From contig PAJV01000049.1 in assembly GCA_002706765.1 (NCBI GenBank), positions 1-64,000 of the forward strand: a stretch of 64,000 nt of DNA, written 5' to 3'. A program made the translations under genes and the position numbers. A model generated the notes under the pieces. The model was not told the DNA's origin. It did not search any database and was given only the letters and a program-made list of their open reading frames with translations. This DNA is from Gimesia sp. (GTDB lineage Bacteria; Planctomycetota; Planctomycetia; Planctomycetales; Planctomycetaceae). Positions 17,503 to 28,800 of this stretch are shown here, one piece after another. Position 1 is the stretch's first letter. Each line of letters starts with the position of its first letter.

Positions 17503-19128
17503 ATGTCAAATGGCATAACTCCGGATGAACAGAATAAAAATCCTTCGGAAATACCGTGTCCGCTGTGTAACGAAATGGTTCGTACGGGACTTGTCCGCTG
17601 CTGGAATTGCGGTTCCTTCATGCGGGAAGACATTGCCGAAGCCTATCGGAAAATGCAGGAGAATCCGGCACCGATGATCTTCAGTCCGCTACCTGAAGAA
17701 ACCGACCAGTCGGAAGAGCAGGAATCCCGCAGTTCCACAGCCACGATGACTGATTATTCAGATCGGGACGACGACGATTTTGAGCTGGATCAGAGCATCG
17801 ACGTGACTGAATATCAAGCCAGTGACGATGATTTCCAGATGGATGGCGATACGGATTCCCCGGAAGAAGAGGAACAGACCACGATTCCCCTGGCACGGGA
17901 AGAATCGCAGGTAGAAGCCAGTCAAAAGACAGAAGCGGAAACAGAATCCGAGGCACCCGCACCGAGTGACAAAGCCAAAAAGGTCGCCGATGCCCCGGCG
18001 GAAGATCATTCCGTGGCAACCGGGGGTGACGTTTTGTTTAACGTTGCCATCGAAGAGGAAAAAGAAGAGAAGAAACGGCGCAAAGGGGGACGTCGTCGAC
18101 GCCGCAAGGCGGGAAATATTGAAGGCGGCATCGTCGTATATTGTCCGAATGGGCATCGTATTCGAGTTCGCGAAGAATATCGGGGTGCGGCTGGAAAATG
18201 TCCTGCCTGTAATGTGATGTATCTGGTGCCCCAGGGCGCTCCCAAAGAGGAAGATGCAGAGCAGACAGCGACTGCAGACGCACAGGCAGGAACAGAAGGT
18301 GTTGAAGGCTTCAACGCCGGGGCTTACACACATTGGCTCAAAGGGATCAAACTGCATGCGATTGACCCTACCAAGCTGAAATTAAAACCAAACAGTCTGG
18401 AAAAGACGTTTACTCAGGTCGATCTGGCGATTTCTCCTGAAAAGATGCTCGTACTGGTTCTGGCCAAAGGTGGGCTTCTCGGCGGAGGTTCCAAAGACAA
18501 ACTGGAGAAAGCCAGAGCAGAAATTGCTGCACACCTGCGCGAAGAAAAAGACGAAGGCGAAATTCCGGCAGCCAGCGTGCAAATCGTCCCGGCTGAGAAG
18601 ATTCCCAAATTACGCGTTGTGTTTCCCACGATGTACGATCATGAATCGGTGTTCGCAGGAGTCCCTGTGTTCGGAAAAGGTCGGATTGCGATTGCCCTGC
18701 CCAAACAGGAAGATTCCAAGGAAAATCAGTACCTGACATTCTCACTCAGCGAATATCGCAAACTGGTGGAAGCACTGTCGGAATTCTATGGCATCGATCA
18801 ACTGGGACAGGATTCAGGAGTCCCGCTGACAGATCAGATGCAACAGGTAACCTGCCACTACAGTGAGGAATCGTTTGAGGTTCTGGATAACGAAAACCTG
18901 GAATTTTACGAGGCTGATCCTGAAATCGAACTGACGCTGGCGGGCAGACAATGCCAGGCATGTCAGTTGATCGTCAGTGAAGATTCCCGTAAAAAAGAGC
19001 GAATCGGGGGCAAGGCCGGTAAAGCGATTGCTAAAACCAAGTGCCCGAAATGCAATGAAAAATTCGGCAATATCTCGCTCTTTCAACTCGTGAAAAACGA
19101 AGCTCCCCAGGAAGCAGCTGCCGAATAA
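17503..19128 (+). CDS. protein with three zinc-ribbon-like cysteine clusters
   Basis: 541 residues, no signal peptide or membrane helix. The first zinc site is C19/C22/C33/C36. Residues about 45-170 are acidic, low-complexity and probably disordered. A strongly basic stretch (KKRRKGGRRRRRKAG, about 187-201) follows. The second site is C214/H218/C233/C236 (CPNGHRIRV...GKCPAC). A structured middle domain spans about 265-475, and the last site is C484/C487/C514/C517. No known family fits the whole. The basic patch and zinc ribbons suggest nucleic-acid or ribosome binding; this is inference. Confidence 0.85.
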   Translation: MSNGITPDEQNKNPSEIPCPLCNEMVRTGLVRCWNCGSFMREDIAEAYRKMQENPAPMIFSPLPEETDQSEEQESRSSTATMTDYSDRDDDDFELDQSIDVTEYQASDDDFQMDGDTDSPEEEEQTTIPLAREESQVEASQKTEAETESEAPAPSDKAKKVADAPAEDHSVATGGDVLFNVAIEEEKEEKKRRKGGRRRRRKAGNIEGGIVVYCPNGHRIRVREEYRGAAGKCPACNVMYLVPQGAPKEEDAEQTATADAQAGTEGVEGFNAGAYTHWLKGIKLHAIDPTKLKLKPNSLEKTFTQVDLAISPEKMLVLVLAKGGLLGGGSKDKLEKARAEIAAHLREEKDEGEIPAASVQIVPAEKIPKLRVVFPTMYDHESVFAGVPVFGKGRIAIALPKQEDSKENQYLTFSLSEYRKLVEALSEFYGIDQLGQDSGVPLTDQMQQVTCHYSEESFEVLDNENLEFYEADPEIELTLAGRQCQACQLIVSEDSRKKERIGGKAGKAIAKTKCPKCNEKFGNISLFQLVKNEAPQEAAAE

Positions 19129-19205
19129 TGCTCAGAAGCAGCGGGTTCTCCCGCGCGGAAATTTTCTGTTGCTGCGCTGACGACAGGAATTCTTTGAGGC
19201 CATGA

Positions 19206-19233
19206 TTGCAGACTGCGATGGGGCAGCTATAAT
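19206..19233 (+). promoter_or_regulatory. candidate sigma-70 promoter, distal, for dnaG-rpoD
   Basis: TTGCAG (19206-19211), a 16-base spacer and a perfect TATAAT (19228-19233). It would give a leader of about 340 bases before dnaG. Confidence 0.5.
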
Positions 19234-19436
19234 AGGACTAATTCATATAAACCAACTGTCTAGTCCTGTCTGCCCCCTCGAGAAAGCCGACTCCGACTAT
19301 ACCGTTTAAGCAACTGGCAGAAGCCTGGTTTGCTTTATGGTTTTACAGGCACCTGTATGGTTAGGTGTTCTTGTAACATTATATAAATTTTGAGCTTAAG
19401 CAACGATCAGAGTCGGGAATCGTGAATGGGATTTTC

Positions 19437-19464
19437 TTGACCGGCCCGATCTATGGGGTAGAAT
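19437..19464 (+). promoter_or_regulatory. candidate sigma-70 promoter, proximal, for dnaG-rpoD
   Basis: TTGACC (19437-19442), a 16-base spacer and TAGAAT (19459-19464), about 110 bases before the dnaG start. Together with the distal candidate it suggests dual promoters on this operon. The rest of the 19129-19580 gap shows only a weak GC hairpin (19141-19154) after the preceding gene. Confidence 0.5.
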
Positions 19465-19580
19465 TGAGTACGCAAAGCTGAGCAGGGAAGCCCTCTTGTG
19501 ACATGTGTGTATGTTCACTTTTCACTGATAGAAGAAAAGTGACTTCTGGGGCCGCTATTTGAACTGTTCAGGAGAAACTG

Positions 19581-21491
19581 GTGTCGCCAGGATTTGATCA
19601 AAATTTCAAAGAACTGGTCCGCCAGAGAACAAGCCTGGTCGAGTTGGTTTCCGAGTCAGTCCAGCTGACTCCCAATGGCCGCGATTTCAAATGCATCTGC
19701 CCGTTTCATAATGATCATAATCCCTCGCTGTTTGTTTACCCCGATCGTGAGACCTGGCGCTGCTGGGTCTGTAATACCGGGGGAGACTGTTATGAGTGGG
19801 TTCAGAAATACGACGATGTCGATTTTTTTGAAGCATTGAAGATTCTGGCCGAACGAGCCCATCTGGAAATGCCCCGTTTCTCAGGACAGTCAAACGCTGC
19901 CTCCCGCTCGAATGTTGTGGAAAAGACGACCTTGTTCGATGTGATGAAATGGGCCGAAGAGCAGTTTCATGACTGTCTGATGAATACCCGCGAAGGGGAG
20001 ATGGCCCGTCGTTATCTGATGGAAGACCGGGGCTACACAGAAGAAACGATTCAGCAGTTTCGACTCGGCTTTCACCCCAACGACTGGCAATGGCTGGTGA
20101 ATCGATCCCGGTCCTTTTATCCAGAGAGCCTGCTGGCAGAAGCTCGGTTGATCTTTAAAAAGGAAGGTCAGTCACGCTATTCCGATTATTTCGTCAATCG
20201 GGTCATGTTTCCGGTTCGCGACGAACGGAAACGGGTTGTTGCGTTTGGGGGACGGATCCTGCCCGGCTCTGCGTCCGACGGGATTGCCAAATACTTTAAC
20301 AGTCCTGAAAGCATTATTTTCACTAAAAGTAAGCTGTTGTTTGGGTTGGACGAATCGCGCCAGACCATTCGTGAAACAGAAACGGTCGTTGTCGTCGAAG
20401 GGTATACTGATTGCATTACAGCACATCAGTTTGGCGTGACGAACGTGGTCGCGACATTAGGAACTGCTTTGACGGAAACGCATGTTTCTTATCTCAAACG
20501 TCTGGCGCGAAAAGTCGTATTAGTTTTTGATGGTGATAATGCGGGCCAACAGGCTGCCGAGCGATCTTTAATCAAATTCATCGCTCAGGAAGTGGATTTA
20601 CGAATTTTAACACTGCCTGCAGGGAAAGATCCTGCGGAATTTTTAGAAGAACAGGGAGCCGAGCAGTTGAAGCAGTTGATCGCGCATGCTCCGGAAGCCT
20701 GGAATTTCAAGCTGAATGTCTGTCTCCAGAAATTTGGACTGGAGTCAATTGACGGCCAGCACCGAATTTTAGAAGAGATGCTGGAGTTACTGGCGTCAAG
20801 CCCCAACTTAACCGGCAAAATTCGTGAAGACATCATATTAAGAAAGTTGGCAGATCGACTGGGTTTACACGAATCAGTTGTCCGAAAACGACTGAGTGAA
20901 GTCAAACAAAAAACAAACCCGGGTCTGAAAACGAATCACTCCTCCAGCGAATCTAACTCGACTCCGAGACCGACTGACACTTCCGGATACACCCAGGAAG
21001 CAGATAATTCAACGAAAGACAATCAACTTGAGAGCGAACTTCTTGAAATCATTTTTGTGTACCCCGAATGTGTCACTCGTATTCTGCAGCATATCTCCCC
21101 TGCCAACCTGAAAAATCCCCAGCTTCGATTTCTTTATCAGTTAAGCATCGATTTGACTGAAGAGGGGATTGTACCGGATGTCAATCGCATCCTGGATCGC
21201 ATTGATGATCCGGATCTGAAGCAGCTGGTTGTCAAAATTGACGCCCATGCCCGTGAGAAAGCAGTTCACGCCAAGCTGCTTGATGATCCGGCACCACTTG
21301 AGGGAATTCCCCATTTTTTAAAGCATTCCATCAAGAATCTCAAATGGCGGGATGAACAGAAACACCACGAAAAAAACAAAGGGCTGCTGTTCCAGAAGGC
21401 CCAGAACCAGAGTTTGAGTTCTGATGCAAAAGAACTGTTACGTCAAGCATCTGAATTTCATCAAAAACGAAACATTAAAAAAATTCACTAG
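19581..21491 (+). CDS. dnaG: DNA primase
   Basis: 636 residues, the usual primase length. It starts at GTG with AGGAG 6 bases upstream. It makes RNA primers at the replication fork. The CHC2 zinc-binding domain is intact (C40, H43, C61, C64). The catalytic core and TOPRIM domain follow: [20 protein letters not shown] carries the key Glu, and [14 protein letters not shown] carries the DxD metal site. The C-terminal third (from about 440) has a Ser/Thr-rich linker and a helical DnaB-interaction domain. rpoD follows after 32 bases, giving the classical macromolecular synthesis operon without rpsU. Confidence 0.98.
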   Translation: MSPGFDQNFKELVRQRTSLVELVSESVQLTPNGRDFKCICPFHNDHNPSLFVYPDRETWRCWVCNTGGDCYEWVQKYDDVDFFEALKILAERAHLEMPRFSGQSNAASRSNVVEKTTLFDVMKWAEEQFHDCLMNTREGEMARRYLMEDRGYTEETIQQFRLGFHPNDWQWLVNRSRSFYPESLLAEARLIFKKEGQSRYSDYFVNRVMFPVRDERKRVVAFGGRILPGSASDGIAKYFNSPESIIFTKSKLLFGLDESRQTIRETETVVVVEGYTDCITAHQFGVTNVVATLGTALTETHVSYLKRLARKVVLVFDGDNAGQQAAERSLIKFIAQEVDLRILTLPAGKDPAEFLEEQGAEQLKQLIAHAPEAWNFKLNVCLQKFGLESIDGQHRILEEMLELLASSPNLTGKIREDIILRKLADRLGLHESVVRKRLSEVKQKTNPGLKTNHSSSESNSTPRPTDTSGYTQEADNSTKDNQLESELLEIIFVYPECVTRILQHISPANLKNPQLRFLYQLSIDLTEEGIVPDVNRILDRIDDPDLKQLVVKIDAHAREKAVHAKLLDDPAPLEGIPHFLKHSIKNLKWRDEQKHHEKNKGLLFQKAQNQSLSSDAKELLRQASEFHQKRNIKKIH

Positions 21492-21523
21492 AGAATCTAA
21501 CCAGACTGATTGGGAGAAGCAAC

Positions 21524-23209
21524 GTGCACCGACTCGACGCCCGATTGAATGAACTAATTGAAAATGGCAAAAAACAGGGCTACCTGACTTACGATCAGGT
21601 GAGTGCCTATCTGCCTGATGAAGCGCTGAATCCCGAGAAGCTGGATAATCTCCTGCTGACGATTGAGGAGATTGAGTTAGACATCATACCCGATCAGATC
21701 ATCACGATCTTACAGCCGGAAAAGGCCAAAGGCCGCTCCCGCTCCTCAGATGATCTTTCCCGGCGGATCGATGATCCCGTGCGGATGTACCTGACGCAGA
21801 TGGGGGAAATTCCTCTACTGACACGGGATGAAGAAATTCGTCTGGCGAAGAAAATTGAAATCACCCGTCGTCGCTTCCGTCGTGAATTATTAAGCAGCGA
21901 CTATGCGATGCGTCAGGCGATTGAAATCCTCGACAAGGTACATAAAGGCGAACTTCCCTTTGACCGGACCATCAAGGTTTCCGTCACAGAAGGTCTCGAG
22001 AAGAACCAGATTCTCGGGCGGATGCCTCACAACCTTAAGACGCTCGAATACCTGAGCAGTAAAAACGCCGCCGATTTCCATCAGTTCGTCAATCCGGAGT
22101 TGAGCAAAAGCGAACGCACGGAAGCTTATGCGGCACTGCAGAAACGTCGTCGCAAAATGGCGACCCTGATCGAAGAGTTGAGCTTGCGGACTCAGCGTCT
22201 GCAGATTGGCATGAAACGCCTGGAGCAGATTTCCCACCGCATGACGGAACTGGAAGATTCAATTCGCGATATGGGCGATATGCGAATCAAAAATTCCAAG
22301 GATGACCGCGCGAACCTCGAGCGGGAACTGCAGGACCTGGTCGCGATGACCATGGAGACTCCGGAAACACTGCGGGAACGCATTAAAGCCGTCAAGCAGC
22401 GTTACCTGGATTATGAAACGGCAATGCGTGAACTTTCCGGCGGTAACCTGCGACTCGTCGTTTCGATCGCCAAGAAATATCGCAATCGTGGCTTAAGCTT
22501 CCTCGATCTGATTCAGGAAGGTAATACCGGCCTGATGCGTGCAGTCGACAAGTATGAATATCGACGGGGCTATAAGTTTTCGACCTATGCTACCTGGTGG
22601 ATTCGTCAGGCTATTACCCGTGCGATTGCCGACCAGGCTCGTACGATTCGAATTCCCGTGCATATGATCGAGACCATGTCGAAGTTGCGAAAGGTCAGTA
22701 AACAGTTACTGCAGGAAAAAGGTCGGGAACCCACTCTGGAAGAAACAGCAGAAGTCGCCGGCATCAGCCTGGAAGAGACGCGACGTGTGCTTAAAATTTC
22801 GCGACATCCCATCAGCCTGGATCGACCTGTAGGTGAGAGCGAAGACAGCTACTTCGGTGATTTCATTGAAGACTCTGATTCGGACAGCCCGGTGAATACG
22901 GCCAGCCAGGAAATGCTCAAGGACAAAATTGACCATGTTCTGAAAACACTGACTTACCGTGAACGCGAAATCATTAAACTTCGATTCGGCCTGGGAGATG
23001 GTTACACCTACACTCTCGAAGAAGTCGGTCGGATATTCAAAGTGACCCGTGAGCGTGTGCGTCAGATCGAAGCCAAGGCGGTCAGAAAACTACAGCATCC
23101 TGTCCGCAGTAAACAGCTGCAGGGTTTCATAGAAGGCCTGGTTCCGGAATGGGGTCAGGGGGAAACCGAAGAAGAGACGGCGGATGCCACAGCATCTGCC
23201 AGCATTTGA
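21524..23209 (+). CDS. rpoD: RNA polymerase primary sigma factor
   Basis: 561 residues, GTG start with GGAG 7 bases upstream. Region 1.1 (about 1-85) is present, followed by region 1.2 ([20 protein letters not shown]) and a non-conserved helical insert (about 125-300). Region 2 has [20 protein letters not shown] and [20 protein letters not shown] for -10 recognition and melting. Region 3 follows, then region 4 with the helix-turn-helix [20 protein letters not shown] for -35 recognition. It is the housekeeping sigma-70 of this genome, co-transcribed with dnaG and closed by an intrinsic terminator. Confidence 0.98.
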   Translation: MHRLDARLNELIENGKKQGYLTYDQVSAYLPDEALNPEKLDNLLLTIEEIELDIIPDQIITILQPEKAKGRSRSSDDLSRRIDDPVRMYLTQMGEIPLLTRDEEIRLAKKIEITRRRFRRELLSSDYAMRQAIEILDKVHKGELPFDRTIKVSVTEGLEKNQILGRMPHNLKTLEYLSSKNAADFHQFVNPELSKSERTEAYAALQKRRRKMATLIEELSLRTQRLQIGMKRLEQISHRMTELEDSIRDMGDMRIKNSKDDRANLERELQDLVAMTMETPETLRERIKAVKQRYLDYETAMRELSGGNLRLVVSIAKKYRNRGLSFLDLIQEGNTGLMRAVDKYEYRRGYKFSTYATWWIRQAITRAIADQARTIRIPVHMIETMSKLRKVSKQLLQEKGREPTLEETAEVAGISLEETRRVLKISRHPISLDRPVGESEDSYFGDFIEDSDSDSPVNTASQEMLKDKIDHVLKTLTYREREIIKLRFGLGDGYTYTLEEVGRIFKVTRERVRQIEAKAVRKLQHPVRSKQLQGFIEGLVPEWGQGETEEETADATASASI

Positions 23210-23215
23210 AATTCA

Positions 23216-23247
23216 AACGCCGATCAGTTCTGATCGGCGTTTTTTTT
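23216..23247 (+). terminator. intrinsic terminator of dnaG-rpoD
   Basis: A GC-rich stem (arms 23216-23227 and 23230-23241, tight loop) is followed by a run of eight T, 6 bases after the rpoD stop. Confidence 0.93.
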
Positions 23248-23412
23248 GATCAGAACGGGACGGAAGTCCCGTTTTCCCGGGAGACCTGAGAAGATCAATC
23301 AGTTTTACAGCGTATGTCTGGCTATTTAGTACAAAAATCTTTATAACAAGATAAAAGCACTGAGGCGCTACCTTAATTGCCTCAAAATTGAGCGTTTCTG
23401 GAGTTCTTTAAC

Positions 23413-24123
23413 ATGTCGACGACTGCTGCCAGTTTGAAAGCTTTACATCATTTGTATCTGAGATTGCATGATGTGAATCAGAAATTAGAACAGGGGCCCA
23501 AGCGAATTAAACTGAAGGAACAGTTCGCATTACTGCAGGAAGACAAGCTCAAAGCGGTGCAGGACCAGGTGATTCAATTGAAGAAGCAGGTCCACCAGAA
23601 AAATCTGGATCTGCAGACCAATGAAGCAAAAATCCTGAGCCTGAAGGGAAAACTGAATACCGCTTCTTCCAACAAAGAATTTGACATTATCAAAGGTCAG
23701 ATTGAAGCAGACCAGATGGCCAACAGTGTGCTGGAAGATGAAATTCTGGAACTGATGGATAAAATTGACGCCACTGAAACGGAAGTTCAGGATTGGGTCA
23801 GGAAAAAAGAGGCAGCGCACGCCGAAGCCAAAAAGCTGGAACAAGACTTCGCGTCGATGCGTGATTCACTCGATGAAGAGATTAAAGAGTGTAATGCGGC
23901 GATCTCGGATGCAGAACAGATCATTCCTGACAGTATTAAAGTACAGTTTGCAAGACTGGTTCGATCGCATGGAGCCGGGGCGCTGGCTTTTGTTGCTGGA
24001 CGATTCTGCTCTGCCTGTAACGTCATGATTGAGCCTCAGTTACGCGTCGAATTGAACTCAGGGCGGCTCGTGTTCTGTAAGTCTTGCGGGCGTCTGCTGT
24101 ATCTGGAAGAGAGTTCCGAATAA
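23413..24123 (+). CDS. coiled-coil C4 zinc-ribbon protein (COG1579 type)
   Basis: 236 residues. The first 175 form a long coiled coil with heptad-rich segments (LKAVQDQVIQLKKQVHQKNL, NKEFDIIKGQIEADQMANSV). The last 60 residues carry a four-cysteine zinc ribbon (C199, C202, C222, C225) in FCSACNVMIEP and VFCKSCGRLLY. This is the architecture of the widespread COG1579 family, which is thought to bind nucleic acids or ribosomes. The gene sits 200 bases after rpoD behind a terminator, so it is likely transcribed separately. Confidence 0.9.
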   Translation: MSTTAASLKALHHLYLRLHDVNQKLEQGPKRIKLKEQFALLQEDKLKAVQDQVIQLKKQVHQKNLDLQTNEAKILSLKGKLNTASSNKEFDIIKGQIEADQMANSVLEDEILELMDKIDATETEVQDWVRKKEAAHAEAKKLEQDFASMRDSLDEEIKECNAAISDAEQIIPDSIKVQFARLVRSHGAGALAFVAGRFCSACNVMIEPQLRVELNSGRLVFCKSCGRLLYLEESSE

Positions 24124-24138
24124 TCCCGGGCTGTAGTT

Positions 24139-25071
24139 TCAGCGTCCCAGCAGAGCCAGCACACCCAGTCCATAAAACGTGTATTCCACGTCTGCCTGTT
24201 CATCCCAGCTGGCTCCGCGAAAGCCTCCGGTAGGAAACTCCAGCCATTCGGTCATGAATTTCTGTACCTGGTCCAGGTCAATCAATGCTTCCAGTTCCAG
24301 ATCCTGCGCGGTCAATAAGCCGGTAAAGGTGGATAAACCATCTGCGAAAGGAATTCTGGTATTGGCCTGAAAGCCTCCTTCGGAACTTTTGACCTGCTTC
24401 AGGAAGTCCTGAACATCATTTTTGAGTTCGTCATCCATGCTGTTCAGGATGTTCAATGTCGCGACCGCTGCTGCTGTGGGGTTCGTTCCACTCCGCTTCA
24501 TGGGGGAAATTTCGACAAAACCACCATCGTCGCGCTGTCTGTCATAGAGGAATTGAATCAGGCGATTGGGTTCGGGGAGATCCAGGCCGATCAACTGATA
24601 AATCAGCACGATCAGAAAACTGTGGTAAGTGCTGCCCAGTGCCCCCTGTTCTGATTTCGCGTAACCTCCATCTGCCGTTCTCAGACGTTCCAGCGAACTG
24701 GCGATTTCTGAATTCCAGTCTGCAGGAACAGTTTGCAGCAGATCTTCTCCACCAGAAGCCTGCGTAATCAATGCGCAGTACAGCCAGCTCAAGAGGTCAA
24801 TGGTCGACAGTTTTTCGATCTGAAACTGCCTGAGGTAGTCACTGATCTTCCCACACTCTGCTGGTTGAACTCCACCTAGAATTCCCAGGCTCCGCACTGC
24901 AAAGCCCGTATAATAGAGGTCTGATCCTTCCTCCCTGCCTGAAAAGCCCCCGTCGGGCTGCTGTTGTGATAAAATGAACTGGCGATGTTTCTCCAGAGAA
25001 GCTGTCGGCCATTTCTCCAGACCTTCCGCCAGGCGGAGGGCCAAATTCAGTAAATAGGGCTGGTGATTCAT
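24139..25071 (-). CDS. prenyltransferase/squalene-oxidase repeat protein
   Basis: 310 residues with five alpha-toroid repeats, each bearing a QxxDGGF-type motif: QQPDGGFSGREEGSDLYYTG, RTADGGYAKSEQGALGSTYH, QRDDGGFVEISPMKRSGTNP, SSEGGFQANTRIPFADGLST and the final TGGFRGASWDEQADVEYTFY. This matches the terpenoid cyclase/protein prenyltransferase beta-subunit fold. The Asp-Cys-His zinc site of eukaryotic farnesyltransferase is not evident, so a transferase activity is doubtful. There is no signal peptide. It is convergent with the COG1579-type gene with a 15-base gap. Confidence 0.88.
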   Translation of the reverse strand: MNHQPYLLNLALRLAEGLEKWPTASLEKHRQFILSQQQPDGGFSGREEGSDLYYTGFAVRSLGILGGVQPAECGKISDYLRQFQIEKLSTIDLLSWLYCALITQASGGEDLLQTVPADWNSEIASSLERLRTADGGYAKSEQGALGSTYHSFLIVLIYQLIGLDLPEPNRLIQFLYDRQRDDGGFVEISPMKRSGTNPTAAAVATLNILNSMDDELKNDVQDFLKQVKSSEGGFQANTRIPFADGLSTFTGLLTAQDLELEALIDLDQVQKFMTEWLEFPTGGFRGASWDEQADVEYTFYGLGVLALLGR

Positions 25072-25852
25072 AAAAACTGCAGGCCTTAAGGGGAAAAGGT
25101 TGGATGACAGGCGGGAATGTGAAGCTGTTTTCGTGGGACTATTTTGAAAATTGTCCAGATTTTCTCATGGGAAACGTCAAATTCGTCTTTCGTCGAATCT
25201 GAATTTTGAATATGTTCCCGCCCAACATCTCTAAAACTCAAAGAATCATTCTCTCTCCAGACTGTAAATCAAGTAAACCATTCGGAACGCTCTTTTTTAC
25301 AATCTACCCGGATCTGCCTGAGCTTCAGACGGATCTACGATTCTTCCGAGTCACAATTCACATTAAAAACAACCAGTAAACTAATCAAATCACCGTAACA
25401 CGTTTCCGTGAAAAAGCTGATTTTTCCCGGATTGTGTCACAACATATCCAATCACAGGATGACCAGTGCCTCATTCGAGGAAACAGTCATGATCACGGCC
25501 TCTCTCCTGATCTTGATTCACTGATCGAACTGAACCCACTCCTTAAAAACAATCATTATCAGATAGACCTTCAATAACGGACATGTTCCCTACCGGGGAC
25601 GGTTTCTGCCTGTGGTGGAATGTTCTGTCATTGAATGTGCGTGTGTAGTGTAAATACGACTTGATTAATCGAGTCTGTGGAGAATTCTCCCTGGCTCATT
25701 CCCGAATTCAGAAGATTACTTGTTGAGATAATCTCATGGATTTTCCTGAAAAAATTGTCATAGATCAAAACAATTTCATGACAGATCAAAATAGAACAGA
25801 GCGGGACGAAAACGCCAAAATGCACTCAGCGTGCTTTGCCGAGGTGAAACAG
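25072..25852. other. long divergent intergenic region before the giant surface protein
   Basis: 781 bases, A/T-rich in the middle. A short inverted repeat (AGATTA...TAATCT, about 25710-25732) lies upstream of the start used for the next gene. Frame continuation up to 25736 is open but has no ribosome site. No gene or confident promoter is seen. Confidence 0.45.
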
Positions 25853-28800
25853 ATGCCTGTGTTGACATCAAGCTATTCTGGACGATTTATGAAAATTGCA
25901 TTTCGCCTGATTGCCGGCGTAATCGTTCTGGCGATATCCGCCATGTCAGGAACATTATTAGCCGAGGATGAAGTCGAATTTTCGACGATCATTGCCGATG
26001 GTTCAGAGACAACAGATACACTTGACGGAATATCCTCCGTCGTGCCGGGCAACGGCATGGGAACTCTTTTTCGGGCCGGTCATCAGGCTGGTAAAACAGT
26101 AGGTCTGGATGAATCGATCTCTCACATCGAAGCCATGCCATACCTGTTTACTCACACAAAAAATCCGGATGATGCCGGGATGTTGTTCGGGAATTTCCGG
26201 CTGTGGCGAACCAATCGGGGGAACCTGGGTGGTGGTGCCGGCCTGGGCTATCGATTCTACAACTATGATTCCGACCGGATCTTCGGTGCCAGTTTTTACT
26301 ATGACCGCGATGACTCGACCAATAAAATTTTCCAGCAGCTGGCCTTGAACGTGGAAACGATGGGGCGTTACTGGGATGCGAACGGTAACTTTTACCTGCC
26401 CATTGGAAATCGTCGTCAGGAATTGAGCCTGGATTTTAATGAAGGCAGTCAGAGATTTTCTGAATTCAATGTACTGTATGATCAGACACGAACGCTGGGA
26501 ACCGCGATGCGTGGTTTCGATGCGGAAATCGGGGTGCCCATCTATGGTGAGCTGGCGCAGCAGTTTCAGGCTCGCGCGTATGCAGGTACCTACGGATTTC
26601 AGGCATCGGAAAGCGAAGATGTCTGGGGCTGGCGCGGTCGGTTACAGGCCTATCCATTACCCAATGTTCTGACGGAACTCAGTATTACCAGCGATGACAC
26701 ATTTAATACCAACGTATTCTTCAATGTGACCTGGACCTTTGCCGGTCGTCCTGAGTGGAACGAAATGGAAAAATCCACCCAGATGTATCGGATGGCGGAA
26801 CGGGTTCGCAAAAACTACAACGTTGTCATCGAACAAAAGAAAGTTGTTGACAGCGGACTGGTCGCAATCAACCCGGACACCGGTCTGCCGTGGACGATCT
26901 CGCATGTCGATTCTTACGCTGCTCCTGGTGGTACCGGTACGGTTCTGGATCCTTACCAGACGATTCCGGATGCGCAAGCCGGACCAGACAGAGATATCAT
27001 CTTTACGCATGCCGGCAGTTTTTATGATAACGCTGCCCCCATTACTTTGACTGCAGGCGAGCGTGTTCTCGGTGAAGGTCAGGGTGTGGACCACTTCATC
27101 AATATTTCAGGATTTGGACCGAAGCTGCTGCCCAATTCTCCTGCTTATGGTGATCCACTCAGACCTGACAGTTTTGTCAGACCTACCTTTAACGATACTG
27201 TTGGCGACGGTGTGATTCTGGCATCAGACAGTGAATTTTCCGGTTTCATCCTCAATGATCCTACGGGCCGGGGTGTAGTCGGAATTGGAGTTTCGGAAAC
27301 GACTGTGAATTATGTTGATGTCAATAACGCAGTTGGAGAAGGCATCTACCTGAGCAGTGTCTCAGGCAGCCTGGACTTTGAATCTACCAATGTAACGAAC
27401 TCTACGGGGGATGCCTTTGTCGTCGATGGCGGTGATGCACTGGTCCGCTTCGATACCGGTACGATTGAGAACACGGACGCGGGACGAGCCGTATTGATTC
27501 AAAATACGACGGGTGGTTCCATCAATATGACCGGATCTTCAGTCACAGATACGAACAGTCAGGGGGTCTTGATTAACAATATCAGCGGTGGTGCCGTTTT
27601 AGATAACGTGACGATTACAGGCAGCACCAATGAAGGGATTCATGTGACCGGTGGTTCTGCCAATGCCGTTGTCACCTTCCGAAATACAGCCCAGGCTGCC
27701 ACCATTATTGATTCTGCGACGGATGCGAGCATCTTCGTGGAAGATTACCTGGGAGTGTACCAGATGCAGGATATCAATATTCTGAATCGAAATGGAACAG
27801 GTATCCTGGTGGAAAATCTGACAGGCAATATAGCTGTCGTAGGAAATACAACGATTACCAATGGTGTCTCGGCTGCTACAGACCATGGCATTGATATCAA
27901 TAATACCTCAGGAAATATTTCGTTCGGCGGAAGCCTGGGAATCACGGGAAGTAACGGCGAAGGGATTTCATTTAATAATGGAGGTAATACGGGTACCTTC
28001 AGCGTGTCCGGTACAACAACGATTTCCGGTACTGCCAATGAAGCCTTTATTGTGCTCAACGACAGTCCGCTGATCCGTATGGGTACGACTAACCTTTCGA
28101 ACAACAGCTTAACCAATTCTGTACTCTTGCTCGATAACGCGGGCAATGGCGTAACAACGCGCACCGTATCCTTCGGCAATACGACGGCCACGGGAACCGT
28201 TGGTACTACCGTACCGGTGGTCAATATACTTAATTCGAACGCGGCGATCAGCTTTTCCTCTCTGAACGTGAATGCGAACAGTGCAGCCTATACTGCCATA
28301 GTCGATCCGTTAGTCAACCCGGCCGTGGGTGTGTATGTGCATGATAACCCCGGGAACGTAAATTTTGGTGTGTTGAACATTACCGCAACCAATAACCTGG
28401 CGTTGATTGCCAATAATAATACCGGAACAATCAGCTCAAACGGCGGGGTTATTTCCGTTACCGACGCTGCAGCGATTGATATTGAAGATTCCAATATCTC
28501 AATGAATCTGACTGCTGTGAACGCCAGCAATACCTCGGGACCTCCACTGACACCCGGCGGTGCAGCCGGTGATGCCGAATTTTATCTGAACAGTGCCGGT
28601 ATCCGTCTGGTGCGGACACCCGGGCTATTCGGGATTACCGGGGACGGAAATTCGCTCGAAGCCGGTGGTACCATTCTGGATGCCCAGCATGGTGTCTGGA
28701 TGGAAGATATCGGGCGTGTGAATATCGATGGTCTGGAAATTCAGATTCCGCTCACATCCGGTATCGAATGGCATCAAACAACTGTGGCAGACGGCCCCGA

